Source: Rhizobium sp. CF122
GTDB lineage: Bacteria; Pseudomonadota; Alphaproteobacteria; Rhizobiales; Rhizobiaceae
Direction: 5' to 3'
Assembly (NCBI RefSeq): GCF_000282035.1
Contig: NZ_AKKA01000011.1
Span: forward strand, 1-64,000
DNA: 64,000 bases
The notes under the pieces were generated by a model, which saw only the letters and a list, made by a program, of their open reading frames with translations, searched no databases and was not told where the DNA came from. Shown piece by piece: positions 55,175 through 64,000 of this stretch. The position numbers and the translations under genes are program-made. How positions within the stretch are numbered: the first letter of the stretch is position 1; every line of letters starts with the position of its first letter.

Positions 55175-58018
55175 ATGCTCGACAAGACCTACGATTCCGC
55201 TGCCGTTGAACCGAAAATCGCTGCGAAATGGGATGAGGCGGACGCCTTCCGTGCGGGCGCCAATGCCAAGCCGGGCGCCGAGACCTTCACCATCGTGATC
55301 CCGCCGCCGAACGTGACCGGCTCGCTGCACATGGGACACGCGCTGAACAACACGCTGCAGGACATCATGGTCCGCTTCGAGCGCATGCGTGGCAAGGACG
55401 TGCTCTGGCAGCCGGGTATGGACCACGCCGGTATCGCCACCCAGATGGTTGTCGAGCGCAAGCTGATGGAACAGCAGTTGCCGGGCCGCCGCGACATGGG
55501 GCGCGAAGCCTTCATTGAGAAGGTCTGGGAATGGAAGGCGGAATCGGGCGGCCTCATCTTCAACCAATTGAAGCGTCTCGGCGCGTCCTGCGACTGGTCG
55601 CGCGAGCGCTTTACTATGGACGAGGGGCTCTCCGCTGCCGTTCTTGAAGTCTTTGTAACGCTTTACAAGGAAGGCCTGATCTATCGCGACAAGCGCCTTG
55701 TCAACTGGGATCCGAAGCTGCTGACGGCGATCTCCGACATCGAGGTCGAGCAGCACGAGGTCAACGGAAACCTCTGGTATTTCCGCTATCCGCTGGAGCC
55801 CGGCGTCACCTATCAGCATCCGGTTGCCTTCGACGAAGAAGGTAAGCCGACAGAATGGGAAACGCGCGACTATGTCGTCGTCGCCACCACCCGCCCGGAG
55901 ACAATGCTCGGGGACACCGGCGTTGCCGTCAATCCGAAGGATGAGCGCTACAAGCCGCTGGTCGGCAAGCATGTGATCCTTCCAATCGTCGGCCGCCGCA
56001 TTCCAATCGTCGCCGACGACTATCCGGATCCGACGGCCGGCACGGGCGCGGTCAAGATGACGCCGGCGCATGATTTCAACGATTTTGACGTCGGCAAGCG
56101 CACCGGCTTGCGTATCGTCAACGTACTCACGGCCGATGCGCGGATCACCCTCAAGGACAACGAGGATTTCCTGGAAGGCATTCCAGATGCCGCAGCGCTG
56201 CACGGCGCCTGGGATGAGCTCGAAGGCAAGGATCGATTCGAGGCGCGCAAGATCATCGTCCGTATCTTTGAAGAGGGGGGGCTGCTCGACAAGGTCGAAC
56301 CGCATAAGCACATGGTTCCGCATGGCGACCGTGGCGGTGTTCCGATTGAGCCGCGCCTGACGGAGCAATGGTACGTTGACGCCAAGACGCTGGCCGCACC
56401 GGCGATCGCGTCGGTTCGCGAAGGCCGCACCAAGCTCGTTCCACGCAGCTGGGACAAGACCTATTACGAGTGGATGGAAAACATCCAGCCCTGGTGCGTC
56501 TCGCGCCAGCTCTGGTGGGGCCATCAGATTCCGGCCTGGTACGGCCCGGATGGTCAGGTCTTCGTCGAAAAGACCGAAGAGGAAGCTCTGCAAGCGGCGA
56601 TCCAGCACTATCTCTCGCACGAAGGCCCGATGAAGGCCTACGTCGAAGACCTGCTCGAAAACTTCAAGCCGGGCGAAATCCTGACGCGTGACGAGGATGT
56701 TCTCGACACATGGTTTTCGTCCGCGCTCTGGCCGTTCTCGACACTCGGCTGGCCCGACAAGACGCCCGAATTGGAGCGCTACTACCCAACCAACGTTCTC
56801 GTCACCGGCTTCGATATCATCTTCTTCTGGGTAGCTCGTATGATGATGATGGGCCTTCACTTCATGAAGGATGAGGACGGCGCTCCGGTCGAGCCCTTCA
56901 ACACGGTCTATGTTCACGCGCTGGTTCGCGACAAGAACGGCCAGAAGATGTCGAAGTCCAAGGGCAACGTCATCGATCCGCTGGAGCTGATCGACGAATA
57001 CGGCGCTGATGCTCTGCGCTTCACCCTGGCGATCATGGCAGCGCAGGGACGTGACGTGAAGCTCGATCCGGCCCGCATCGCCGGCTACCGCAACTTCGGC
57101 ACCAAGCTCTGGAACGCGACGCGCTTTGCCGAGATGAACGGTGCCAAGAGCGATCCACACTTCGTGCCCGAAGCCGCCGAGCTGACGATCAACCGCTGGA
57201 TTCTGACGGAGCTTGCCCGTACGGAACGTGACGTTACGGAAGCTCTCGAATCCTACCGTTTCAACGATGCGGCAGGCGCGCTGTATCGCTTCGTCTGGAA
57301 CCAGGTCTGCGACTGGTATCTCGAGCTGCTGAAGCCGGTGTTCAATGGCGCGGACGAGGGCGCCAAGAAGGAAGCGCAGGCTTGCGCCGCCTATATCCTG
57401 GAGGAGATCTACAAGCTCCTGCATCCCTTCATGCCGTTCATGACGGAAGAACTGTGGGCGCACACCGCAGGCGAGGGTAGCGAGCGCGACACGCTGGTCT
57501 GCCACGCCGAATGGCCGGCGCCGTCTTATGCCGATGATGGTGCGGCCGATGAGATTAATTGGCTGATCGATCTGGTTTCCGGTATCCGCTCCGTTCGCGC
57601 CGAAATGAACGTCCCGCCGTCGGCGGTCGCGCCGCTGGTTGTCGTCGACGCCAACAGCCTGACGCGCGAGCGGCTTGTCCGGCATGACGCTGCGATCAAG
57701 CGTCTTTCCCGTGTCGACGGCATCTCGCTGGCCAGCGAGGCGCCGAAAGGTGCCGCGCAGATCGTCGTCTCTGGGGCGACTGTCTGCCTTCCGCTTGGCA
57801 CGCTGATCGATCTTGCCGCGGAGAAAGCACGCCTCGAGAAGGCGATCGCCAAGGCCGATGGTGAGATCGCGCGCATTAACGGCAAGCTCTCGAACGAGAA
57901 GTTCGTCGCCAATGCCAATCCTGAAGTGGTCGCCGCTGAGCGTGATCGCTTGGAGGAACTGCAAGGCCAGATCGCTAGCTTGCGGGTTGCACTGTCGCGT
58001 GTATCCGAGGCCGTGTGA
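55175..58018 (+). CDS. valS: Valyl-tRNA synthetase
   Basis: A 947-residue class I aminoacyl-tRNA synthetase that charges tRNA-Val. HIGH-type motif HMGH at residues 52-55 (PPPNVTGSLHMGHALNNT), the editing (CP1) domain with TTRPETMLGDTGVAV, KMSKS at 591-595 (NGQKMSKSKGNVIDP), anticodon-binding domain, and the C-terminal coiled coil (AAEKARLEKAIAKADGEIAR). Full length for the family. A long opposite-strand open frame here is a coding-strand artefact. Essential housekeeping gene. Confidence 0.98.
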   Translation: MLDKTYDSAAVEPKIAAKWDEADAFRAGANAKPGAETFTIVIPPPNVTGSLHMGHALNNTLQDIMVRFERMRGKDVLWQPGMDHAGIATQMVVERKLMEQQLPGRRDMGREAFIEKVWEWKAESGGLIFNQLKRLGASCDWSRERFTMDEGLSAAVLEVFVTLYKEGLIYRDKRLVNWDPKLLTAISDIEVEQHEVNGNLWYFRYPLEPGVTYQHPVAFDEEGKPTEWETRDYVVVATTRPETMLGDTGVAVNPKDERYKPLVGKHVILPIVGRRIPIVADDYPDPTAGTGAVKMTPAHDFNDFDVGKRTGLRIVNVLTADARITLKDNEDFLEGIPDAAALHGAWDELEGKDRFEARKIIVRIFEEGGLLDKVEPHKHMVPHGDRGGVPIEPRLTEQWYVDAKTLAAPAIASVREGRTKLVPRSWDKTYYEWMENIQPWCVSRQLWWGHQIPAWYGPDGQVFVEKTEEEALQAAIQHYLSHEGPMKAYVEDLLENFKPGEILTRDEDVLDTWFSSALWPFSTLGWPDKTPELERYYPTNVLVTGFDIIFFWVARMMMMGLHFMKDEDGAPVEPFNTVYVHALVRDKNGQKMSKSKGNVIDPLELIDEYGADALRFTLAIMAAQGRDVKLDPARIAGYRNFGTKLWNATRFAEMNGAKSDPHFVPEAAELTINRWILTELARTERDVTEALESYRFNDAAGALYRFVWNQVCDWYLELLKPVFNGADEGAKKEAQACAAYILEEIYKLLHPFMPFMTEELWAHTAGEGSERDTLVCHAEWPAPSYADDGAADEINWLIDLVSGIRSVRAEMNVPPSAVAPLVVVDANSLTRERLVRHDAAIKRLSRVDGISLASEAPKGAAQIVVSGATVCLPLGTLIDLAAEKARLEKAIAKADGEIARINGKLSNEKFVANANPEVVAAERDRLEELQGQIASLRVALSRVSEAV

Positions 58019-58046
58019 AATCAACGCTTAGTAGCAGGTAATTTCA

Positions 58047-58078
58047 AAGGCGCCCGATGTCGAATCGGGCGCCTTTTG
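58047..58078 (+). terminator. Terminator after valS
   Basis: A 12-bp perfect stem AAGGCGCCCGAT/ATCGGGCGCCTT with a 5-base loop, followed by TT. Confidence 0.9.
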
Positions 58079-58145
58079 CTGAAGGTCGATATGGATCTCC
58101 GGATTTGGCATCCGGATTTGCCGATATTTCCGGGATCCCACCTTG

Positions 58146-58224
58146 ATTCCACACGTTTTCTTGCTGCCTCTGGCGAAAAACAGGAGTGTTGTTTCCCTGT
58201 TACAGGAGGCAGCTAATGTGGAAT
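58146..58224. repeat. Triple nested inverted repeat before the FadL-like gene
   Basis: Three inverted repeats sit one inside another: ATTCCACA (58146) with TGTGGAAT (58217), GCTGCCTC (58163) with GAGGCAGC (58206), and AACAGG (58179) with CCTGTT (58196). Together they make a 79-base imperfect hairpin with internal loops and an 11-base end loop. It may be a structured RNA, a leader or an intergenic palindromic element. The gap 58079-58422 holds no other supported feature apart from AT-rich promoter-like sequence around 58245-58290. Confidence 0.55.
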
Positions 58225-58422
58225 GGTCGACCTCAATGCAGTGGGTAATTTTACCATCTATAGAATTTTGTTCTAAATTGCAGAAATATTGACGTGCCCG
58301 TCAATTTTTTACGTAAAACATCCGTTAGCCGAGTTTCCAATCACGCCCGAACACAAAGTTGCCATTTATCGGCATCGCCTGCACAGTCGCGCCATTGCAA
58401 TTGCCTGAGTGGGGGAGACACA

Positions 58423-59697
58423 TTGGCATCTCGTATGACATCGGCCGGCGTTCTGTCGCTTGCCCTATTTTCGACGCTGGCGCAGCCGTCCTTCGCGGGA
58501 GGCCTTGATCGCGGCGGCTACAATATCGATCTGCTCTTCGATCAGTCGCGTTTTTCCGCGCAGTCGGCCGTGTTCTACGTCATGCCGCAGCGTGAGTTGA
58601 AGAATGTGACGGACACCAATACGTCAGCACTCACGGGCGGCGGAAACCTCAACAGCAGGTCCCACTCGGCGGATGAGACGGAGAATTTCGCGGTCCCGTA
58701 TGTCGGCTTCAAGGCTGGATACGAAGATGTGGACTGCCTCTTCGACTATTCGGAGCCGTTCGGCGCGCATACGAACCCCGGCATCAACTGGGCTGGCGCC
58801 AACAACAACATTGAAACCAAAATAGAGACGCACAACTACGCGACCACGTGCTCTTACAAATTCGACGTCGGCCCCGGCCAACTTCGCTTGATCGGCGGCG
58901 CCTTCTATCAGGAGGTGGAAGGCTTCAAGGAGCGGCTGGTCAGCACGATTCCTTCGTTGATCGGTACCGGCACTGGCATCGGTCGTCTGGATCTCGAAGA
59001 CAACGGTTGGGGATGGCGTACCGGCATCGCATATGAAATTCCAGAGTATGGGATACGTGCCAGCTTAGTCTACAACAGCCGCGTAAAGTATGACAGCTTG
59101 AGTGGCACGGTTGATCTGACGCAGGTCCGGGCGCCGGTCGCGCCTCTGAATGCCGCGCCGTTTGGGAGTGTCACGAATGTCTTCGGCGAGGCGGAAGCTC
59201 CGGACTCATTGGAGCTAAAGGTTCAGAGCGGTATCGCGCCCGATTGGCTGGCGTTCGGTTCCGTGAAATGGACGAACTGGAGTGTCCTTCAATCTATCCC
59301 GCTCTGCCCCGTCTCAACGAAGGGCAGGGCCTGCACGTCGAGCAGCCCGACCAAACTGACGTCCCTTGATTTGCTCTATCAGGATGGCTGGACCGTTACG
59401 GGTGGCATCGGTCACAAGTTCAACGAACAGTGGACTGGCGCCGTCAGTCTGACCTGGGATCGCGGCACCAGCCACGGCTATGGCGCACAGACCGATACTT
59501 GGACCGTTGGTCTTGGTGCCGCCTACAACCCGACCGACAACATCGAATGGCGCGTTGCCGGTGCTCTCGGCGTCCTGACGAGTGGTTCGTCTGGTGTGCT
59601 GGTGGAAGATGGCGTCACATACGGAAATGACGTCTCATACGACTTCGGCAACGATCTCGTGGCTGCCGTCTCGACCAGCATCAAGGTGAAATTCTAA
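58423..59697 (+). CDS. Outer-membrane transporter, OmpP1/FadL family
   Basis: A 424-residue outer-membrane beta-barrel. A TTG start at 58423 is supported by GGGGGAG six bases upstream; an ATG lies four codons later. The signal peptide (SAGVLSLALFSTLAQPSFAG) is followed by the FadL-like N-terminus GGLDRGGYNIDLLFDQSRFS, then alternating strands, WTNWSVLQSIPLCP and the C-terminal Phe (ISIKVKF-type end) needed for barrel assembly. Family members import long-chain fatty acids and other hydrophobic molecules. It has four internal Cys in two loops, which is unusual. A terminator follows. Confidence 0.88.
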   Translation: MASRMTSAGVLSLALFSTLAQPSFAGGLDRGGYNIDLLFDQSRFSAQSAVFYVMPQRELKNVTDTNTSALTGGGNLNSRSHSADETENFAVPYVGFKAGYEDVDCLFDYSEPFGAHTNPGINWAGANNNIETKIETHNYATTCSYKFDVGPGQLRLIGGAFYQEVEGFKERLVSTIPSLIGTGTGIGRLDLEDNGWGWRTGIAYEIPEYGIRASLVYNSRVKYDSLSGTVDLTQVRAPVAPLNAAPFGSVTNVFGEAEAPDSLELKVQSGIAPDWLAFGSVKWTNWSVLQSIPLCPVSTKGRACTSSSPTKLTSLDLLYQDGWTVTGGIGHKFNEQWTGAVSLTWDRGTSHGYGAQTDTWTVGLGAAYNPTDNIEWRVAGALGVLTSGSSGVLVEDGVTYGNDVSYDFGNDLVAAVSTSIKVKF

Positions 59698-59720
59698 GTT
59701 ACAAAGATGAGCCTCAGATC

Positions 59721-59746
59721 AGCCCGGCAAAATTGCCGGGCTTTTC
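59721..59746 (+). terminator. Terminator after the FadL-like gene
   Basis: AGCCCGGCAA/TTGCCGGGCT with a very short loop (AA, or AAAATT if the inner pairs open), followed by TTTCTTT. Confidence 0.85.
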
Positions 59747-60404
59747 TTTATGTACGGGTCGTTAAGCATGCCATTTCCACGTCTCATTTTGTGACGATTC
59801 AGCAACAGTTTTTTACCAGCATTTGCGTAAGATGATCTGACGGCGAAATTGTCCATTTCCCGCCACAAACTAGGCGCAGCGCTGTAGACGGGCGAGGGAA
59901 TGACAGGCGTAGGGTGTGCGTAAAAGAGTACGATGAGCGAATTCGTAACGGGTACAATTAGGATGGGTGAAGCTTACGGCAAAGTTGCCGCGGCCGGCGC
60001 CATTTTCCTTTTCCCGCAGGACGATTCCGCTTCAGAAATTCGCTCTGACGTTGCGCTTTCAAGCCTCTCTTTCTTCTCGTTTTCAAACCGATCGGCATCA
60101 TCGGAATCAGCGTCCGGTAACGACGACACAGGTTTGGTCACAATTGGTGATTATCTTTATCTCGACGGCGGAAAGGCAGATGTCCTGGCCGCGGGAGTGA
60201 GGCAGATGGCATCGCAGGCGAGCCGCGCCGGACAGCGGGCGGAGAGGGTCGATGCGCTTGGAATTGAGGCTCTCGAGGGAGGGCTTAGGCTGGATGCGAC
60301 GCGGGCAAAGGGGCCTTTGAGCCCACCGCGGGATCGCTCGCCGGGAGGAATGCATCCGCGGATCGAAAGTCCGCACGGGTGGGAAGCGAAAGAAACCGAG
60401 TGAA
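59747..60404. promoter_or_regulatory. Long upstream region of exoR
   Basis: About 650 bp between the FadL-like terminator and exoR. An open frame (59933-60403, plus) exists, but it lacks a ribosome site and its second half is Arg/Pro/Gly-rich, so I do not call it. exoR of Sinorhizobium is known to be controlled by the ExoS/ChvI system, and its promoter should lie here; I did not identify a ChvI site. Confidence 0.4.
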
Positions 60405-61208
60405 ATGCTGACGTCCGAGTTCAGACCTTTCAGATTGATGCTCATGGGGCTTTCCATTGCCTGTTGCGCGGCAATTGCATCGCCTGCGAGCGCATTCGAC
60501 ATCAAGTCGGGCGTCTCGAAAGAGTCCGGTCCCTTCGATCTCTTCAAGTTCGGTTTCAAGGCGTATAAGAACGGTCAGAAAGAAGAAGCGGTCGAAGCGT
60601 ATAAGTACGCCGCCGAGAAGGGCCATACGGGCTCGCGCTGGGCGCTCGCCAACATGTATGCTGACGGCGATGGCGTCGCGCAGGATGACTTCGAAGCCTT
60701 CAAGATCTATAGCGAGATCGCGCAGCAAGGGGTGGAGCCCGGCTCTGAAGACACCGGCTTCTTCGTCAACGCGCTGCTGTCGCTTGCCAACTATTACAAG
60801 CGCGGTATTCCCGGCAGCCCTGTTAAGACCGATCTCAACCAGGCGCGTCAGCTTTATTTTCAGGCTGCCTCTACCTTTGGTGTCGCTGAGGCGCAGTTCC
60901 AGCTGGCGCAGATGATGCTGGCGGGCGAAGGGGGCAGCACCAGCACGCAGCAGGCAAAGAAGTGGCTCAACCAGGCCCGCAAGAGCGGTCATCCCGGTGC
61001 CATGGCCGTGTTCGGCAATATCCTCTTCCAGGAGGGCCAGGCAGCCAACGGGCTCGCACTGATGACCGCCGCGCTTGACCGCTGCAAGCCGAAGGACTGT
61101 GGCTGGATGGAGTCCCTGCAGGAGCAGGCCTTCTCCGTCGCGAGCGAAGGCGACCGCCGCTCGGCCGTGGCGCTTTCTCACAAGATTGCAGCTAGCGGCG
61201 CCGACTGA
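60405..61208 (+). CDS. exoR: ExoR, periplasmic regulator of ExoS/ChvI
   Basis: A 267-residue periplasmic protein. Signal peptide MLMGLSIACCAAIASPASA within the first 30 residues, then the highly conserved start FDIKSGVSKESGPFDLFKFG and Sel1/TPR-like repeats (AYKYAAEKGHTGSRWALANM; ARQLYFQAASTFGVAEAQFQ; AKKWLNQARKSGHPGAMAVF). In Sinorhizobium and Agrobacterium ExoR binds and holds back the ExoS sensor kinase, and its proteolysis in acid or host conditions releases succinoglycan synthesis, reduced motility and virulence or symbiosis genes. Length equals the known 268-residue homologue. Located beside valS and xthA, as in Sinorhizobium. Confidence 0.95.
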   Translation: MLTSEFRPFRLMLMGLSIACCAAIASPASAFDIKSGVSKESGPFDLFKFGFKAYKNGQKEEAVEAYKYAAEKGHTGSRWALANMYADGDGVAQDDFEAFKIYSEIAQQGVEPGSEDTGFFVNALLSLANYYKRGIPGSPVKTDLNQARQLYFQAASTFGVAEAQFQLAQMMLAGEGGSTSTQQAKKWLNQARKSGHPGAMAVFGNILFQEGQAANGLALMTAALDRCKPKDCGWMESLQEQAFSVASEGDRRSAVALSHKIAASGAD

Positions 61209-61291
61209 GCGCGTCCTTCCCGACAGCGGAGGCGTATTTGGCGATAGCTGGAACGCGGGTGCGCGAAACGTTGAAGGCGATGCGCTTTAAC

Positions 61292-62083
61292 TCAGGCCGC
61301 GAAATCGAAATAGGCTACGACAGGCACGTGGTCTGACGGCTTCTCCCAGGCACGAACGTGCTTTTCAATCGCTGATGATGTCATGCGGTCGGAGGCTTCC
61401 GGTGAAAGCAGCAGGTGGTCGATGCGGATGCCGTTGTTCTTCTGCCAGGCACCCGCTTGATAATCCCAGAACGAGTAGAGTTGAATGGCATCCGTCGTTG
61501 CGCGCACGGCATCTGTCAATCCAAGGCCTTCAAGTCGACGGAAAGCCTGACGCGTCTGCGGCAGGAACAGTGCGTCATTCTCCCAGACCTTTGGATCGAA
61601 ACAGTCATGCGGCTCCGGGATGACGTTGTAGTCGCCGGCAAGGATCAGGATTTCCTCGTAAGCCAGGCGCTCGGCTGCGAATGTGCGTAACCGTTCCATC
61701 CAGGCGAGCTTGTAGGTGTATTTCTCGGTTTCAACAGGATTGCCGTTCGGCAGGTAGAGGCAGCAGACACGCGCGACGCGATTGCCGGGAAGCGAAAACA
61801 CGGCTTCCAGGAAGCGAGCCTGCTCGTCCAGCGGATCGCCCGGCAGCCCGCGGCTCACTTCATCAGGCTTGGTCTTGGAAAGGATCGCGACGCCATTGAA
61901 GCCTTTCTGTCCGTGCGTCTCGACATGATAGCCCATTGCTTCGATTTCGAACCTGGGAAAACCCTCGTCGATCGTCTTGATCTCCTGCAGGCAGACGATA
62001 TCGGGATTGGAGTCTTTCAGCCATTGCGTCAGGTTGTCGATGCGCGCCTTGACGCCGTTGATGTTCCAGGTCGCGATCTTCAT
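61292..62083 (-). CDS. xthA: Exodeoxyribonuclease III
   Basis: A 263-residue Mg-dependent nuclease of the EEP fold that cuts abasic sites and trims 3' ends in base-excision repair. Motifs: KIATWNINGVKARIDNLTQW, CLQEIKT (catalytic Glu), VCCLYLPNGNPVETEKYTYK, LAGDYNVIPEPHDCFDP and the C-terminal RAWEKPSDHVPVVAYFD. Full length. Convergent with exoR. Confidence 0.95.
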   Translation of the reverse strand: MKIATWNINGVKARIDNLTQWLKDSNPDIVCLQEIKTIDEGFPRFEIEAMGYHVETHGQKGFNGVAILSKTKPDEVSRGLPGDPLDEQARFLEAVFSLPGNRVARVCCLYLPNGNPVETEKYTYKLAWMERLRTFAAERLAYEEILILAGDYNVIPEPHDCFDPKVWENDALFLPQTRQAFRRLEGLGLTDAVRATTDAIQLYSFWDYQAGAWQKNNGIRIDHLLLSPEASDRMTSSAIEKHVRAWEKPSDHVPVVAYFDFAA

Positions 62084-62204
62084 GGGGGTGTCCTGTTCCG
62101 CTTCGTCGGTCTCTTGTATCGTGCTCCTTCGAGCGCGGACAAGACTTTAAACCGACCGCAAGAGATTCTTCGGCCGGTTCGGTGTGGATACCCTGAGGGA
62201 TCGA

Positions 62205-62537
62205 TCAGATAGAGAAGCTGGTGCCGCAGCCGCAGCTTGCAACCGCGTTAGGGTTCTTGATCTGGAAGGACTGTCCGAGCAGGCTATCGACGAAATCGAT
62301 TTCGGATCCCGCCATATAGACCAAGGAGAGGCTGTCGATCAGCACCTTGGCGTCATTCTTCTCGACGACGGTGTCGTCATCCTGCGCATTATCGGCAAGG
62401 TCGAACTTGTAGGAAAAGCCCGAACAGCCGCCGCCTTCCACGGAAACGCGCAGCGCGCTCTTCCCGGGTTCCGTGCCGACGATTGCCGCGATTCGTTTTG
62501 CCGCGGCATCGGAAAGGGTTACACTTGCGTCCGTCAT
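62205..62537 (-). CDS. erpA: A-type iron-sulfur cluster carrier (ErpA/IscA family)
   Basis: A 110-residue A-type carrier that delivers iron-sulfur clusters to apo-enzymes. The three ligand cysteines are present: Cys38 (VEGGGCSGFSYKF), Cys102 and Cys104 (NAVASCGCGTSFSI). The start is MTDASVTLSDAAAKRIAAIV at 62537; an ATG 19 codons upstream is less likely. In alphaproteobacteria this gene sits next to dgt and xthA as here. ErpA and IscA-type cannot be fully separated by eye. Confidence 0.92.
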   Translation of the reverse strand: MTDASVTLSDAAAKRIAAIVGTEPGKSALRVSVEGGGCSGFSYKFDLADNAQDDDTVVEKNDAKVLIDSLSLVYMAGSEIDFVDSLLGQSFQIKNPNAVASCGCGTSFSI

Positions 62538-62750
62538 TTTTGCTCCTGCCGGGTTCAAGATCCGGAGAGAATACCTGTTAGCCGCTGGTTTCAAGCGGCT
62601 GATTTCAAAGCTACTTACGCTCTATACCACGAAAGCGCAGGTTCGGGCAAAATGACTGCGAAAGCATCGCTTTGCCGTTTATGCTCTCTATAGGTATGAA
62701 GAGCGCAAGGCGGCGTCAATGGGCGGCTGCATATCAGGTAACGGTGACGA

Positions 62751-63968
62751 ATGACGATCGACAGGCATGCTTTGGGATACGGCAACAGTGACAGGGCGGC
62801 GTATGCGGCAGATCCCTGGTCGACACGCGGCAGGCTCTATCCCGAGGACCTCAGCCCCACCCGTTCGGATTTTCAGCGCGACCGCGACCGCATTGTTCAC
62901 ACGACGGCATTTCGCCGATTGAAGCACAAAACGCAGGTCTTCATCGCGCAGGATGGCGATCACTATCGCACCCGGTTGACACACACGATCGAGGTTGCGC
63001 AGGTGGCCCGCGCTCTCGCCAGGGCACTGAAGCTTGACGAGGACCTCGCCGAAGGTGTGGCGCTTGTCCATGACTTTGGCCACACGCCCTTCGGCCACAC
63101 GGGCGAGGATGCGCTGCATGAGGTTCTGCTACCCTACGGCGGCTTCGATCACAACGCCCAGTCGCTGCGCATCGTCACCAAGTTGGAGCGCCGCTACGCC
63201 GATTTTGATGGCATCAATCTGACATGGGAAAGTCTGGAAGGGCTCGTCAAGCACAACGGCCCGCTCCTGACCAAGGACGGTGCCGGCACGCGCGGGCCGG
63301 TTCCGCAGCCGATCCTGGACTATTGCGAGATCCACGACCTGGAACTGGATACCTATGCAAGCCTGGAAGCGCAGGTTGCCGCGATCGCTGATGATATCGC
63401 CTATAACACGCATGACATCGATGACGGGCTTCGCTCCGGCTATCTGACCTTCGACATGCTGGAGGAGATCCCGTTTCTGGCAGGTCTGATGACGGAGGTA
63501 CGGGAACGCTATCCAAACCTCGAGGCCAGCCGTTTTACCCACGAGATCATGCGCCGCCAGATCACCCGGATGGTCGAGGACGTCATTTCCGTCGCCCAAC
63601 GGGGACTTGCAGATATCAAGCCGAACAGCGCAACCGATATTCGCCAGGCCAATCGCGTGATCGCGACATTTTCCGACGAGATGTTTGAAACCGACCGGCA
63701 GATCAAGGCAATGCTTTTCAAGCGCATCTACCGGCATCCCGAGATCATGCGCATCCGCGCCGGCGCTGCGCAGATCGTGACCGATCTCTTCGGCGCCTAT
63801 ATGGCCAATCCGAAGGAGATGCAAAGCCACTATTGGGTGGATCATATCGCCGGTCTTGCCGAAGCGGCGAGGGCGCGCCATGTCGGCGACTATCTTGCGG
63901 GGATGACCGATACCTACGCGATCAGTGCCCACAGGCGATTGTTTGACCGCACTCCGGATTTGCGATAG
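62751..63968 (+). CDS. dgt: Deoxyguanosinetriphosphate triphosphohydrolase-like protein
   Basis: A 405-residue HD-domain dNTPase of the dGTPase-like type 2 group, which hydrolyses dNTPs to nucleosides and triphosphate. Metal-binding residues: His78 ([16 protein letters not shown]), His107-Asp108 ([17 protein letters not shown]) and a later Asp in [18 protein letters not shown]. Full length. The window ends in ATG at 63998-64000, the likely start of the next gene; argS follows dgt in many rhizobia. Confidence 0.94.
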   Translation: MTIDRHALGYGNSDRAAYAADPWSTRGRLYPEDLSPTRSDFQRDRDRIVHTTAFRRLKHKTQVFIAQDGDHYRTRLTHTIEVAQVARALARALKLDEDLAEGVALVHDFGHTPFGHTGEDALHEVLLPYGGFDHNAQSLRIVTKLERRYADFDGINLTWESLEGLVKHNGPLLTKDGAGTRGPVPQPILDYCEIHDLELDTYASLEAQVAAIADDIAYNTHDIDDGLRSGYLTFDMLEEIPFLAGLMTEVRERYPNLEASRFTHEIMRRQITRMVEDVISVAQRGLADIKPNSATDIRQANRVIATFSDEMFETDRQIKAMLFKRIYRHPEIMRIRAGAAQIVTDLFGAYMANPKEMQSHYWVDHIAGLAEAARARHVGDYLAGMTDTYAISAHRRLFDRTPDLR

Positions 63969-64000
63969 GCAGCGGTCGCCCGGCCAAGACCGGACAAATG

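Noticed and set aside
55130-58024. 964-codon open frame opposite valS
   Set aside because: It is the high-GC shadow of valS, whose motifs are intact; the antisense translation has no family features or ribosome site.
59933-60403. 156-codon frame upstream of exoR
   Set aside because: No ribosome site, low-complexity second half, and exoR is expected to have a long upstream region.
1-64000. CRISPR arrays, rRNA genes, complete insertion sequences
   Set aside because: No regularly spaced repeats of CRISPR type, no rRNA sequence and no intact transposase were seen in the window.

Overview
The window comes from the chromosome of an alphaproteobacterium of the family Rhizobiaceae (Rhizobium/Agrobacterium/Sinorhizobium group). 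The evidence is the right flank, which carries the succinoglycan regulator exoR, the polar organiser popZ next to valS, a pit phosphate transporter with its DUF47 partner, a BA14K-family protein, and xthA, erpA and dgt. No species can be named from sequence alone.

Layout. (1) 1-3997: a left flank of short, partly broken genes (HNH nuclease, zinc-ribbon protein, a frameshifted gene, an IS481-type transposase fragment). (2) 3998-47593: a complete-looking prophage of about 43.6 kb, inserted in the 3' end of a tRNA-Asn gene and bounded by an 18-bp direct repeat. (3) 47577-64000: ordinary chromosome, with a gene-poor stretch at about 51.8-52.8 kb.

Prophage. The phage is a temperate siphovirus with an HK97-type head and a tail tip that partly resembles gene transfer agents. 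A LexA-like CI repressor (7057-7755) sits between two operator clusters that share the palindrome TGCGG-N8-CCGCA. The leftward promoter has a perfect TTGACA -35, and one operator fills its spacer. Its transcript would begin with two hairpins that both show CUCCUCCUCCC in the loop, like the 'cuckoo'/alpha-r14 anti-Shine-Dalgarno RNAs. Rightward genes encode a Cro-position protein, a CII-like regulator, two DNA methyltransferases, a replication initiator with an iteron array inside its gene (23-bp period), and a NusG-like protein. A terminator follows the NusG-like gene directly, and then come the HNH/terminase/head/tail genes. This suggests NusG-type antitermination of the late operon in place of lambda Q. 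The tail chaperone has an in-frame A AAA AAA slippery site for a -1 frameshift. The lysis genes are a GH19-type endolysin with a membrane tail, nested spanin genes and a possible holin.

Cargo. Between the lysis genes and the integrase (35.3-46.0 kb) lie genes not needed for making particles: an LigD-type ATP-dependent DNA ligase, an unknown protein, a phosphoribosyltransferase + SLOG pair, an AIPR-family protein, a Schlafen/AlbA_2 protein, a DUF4145-like protein, a secreted protein resembling MACPF/CDC pore formers, and a small cysteine-rich protein. This is the most likely place for an undescribed defence or host-interaction system.

All family assignments come from reading motifs and context. 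No database search or structure prediction was run.
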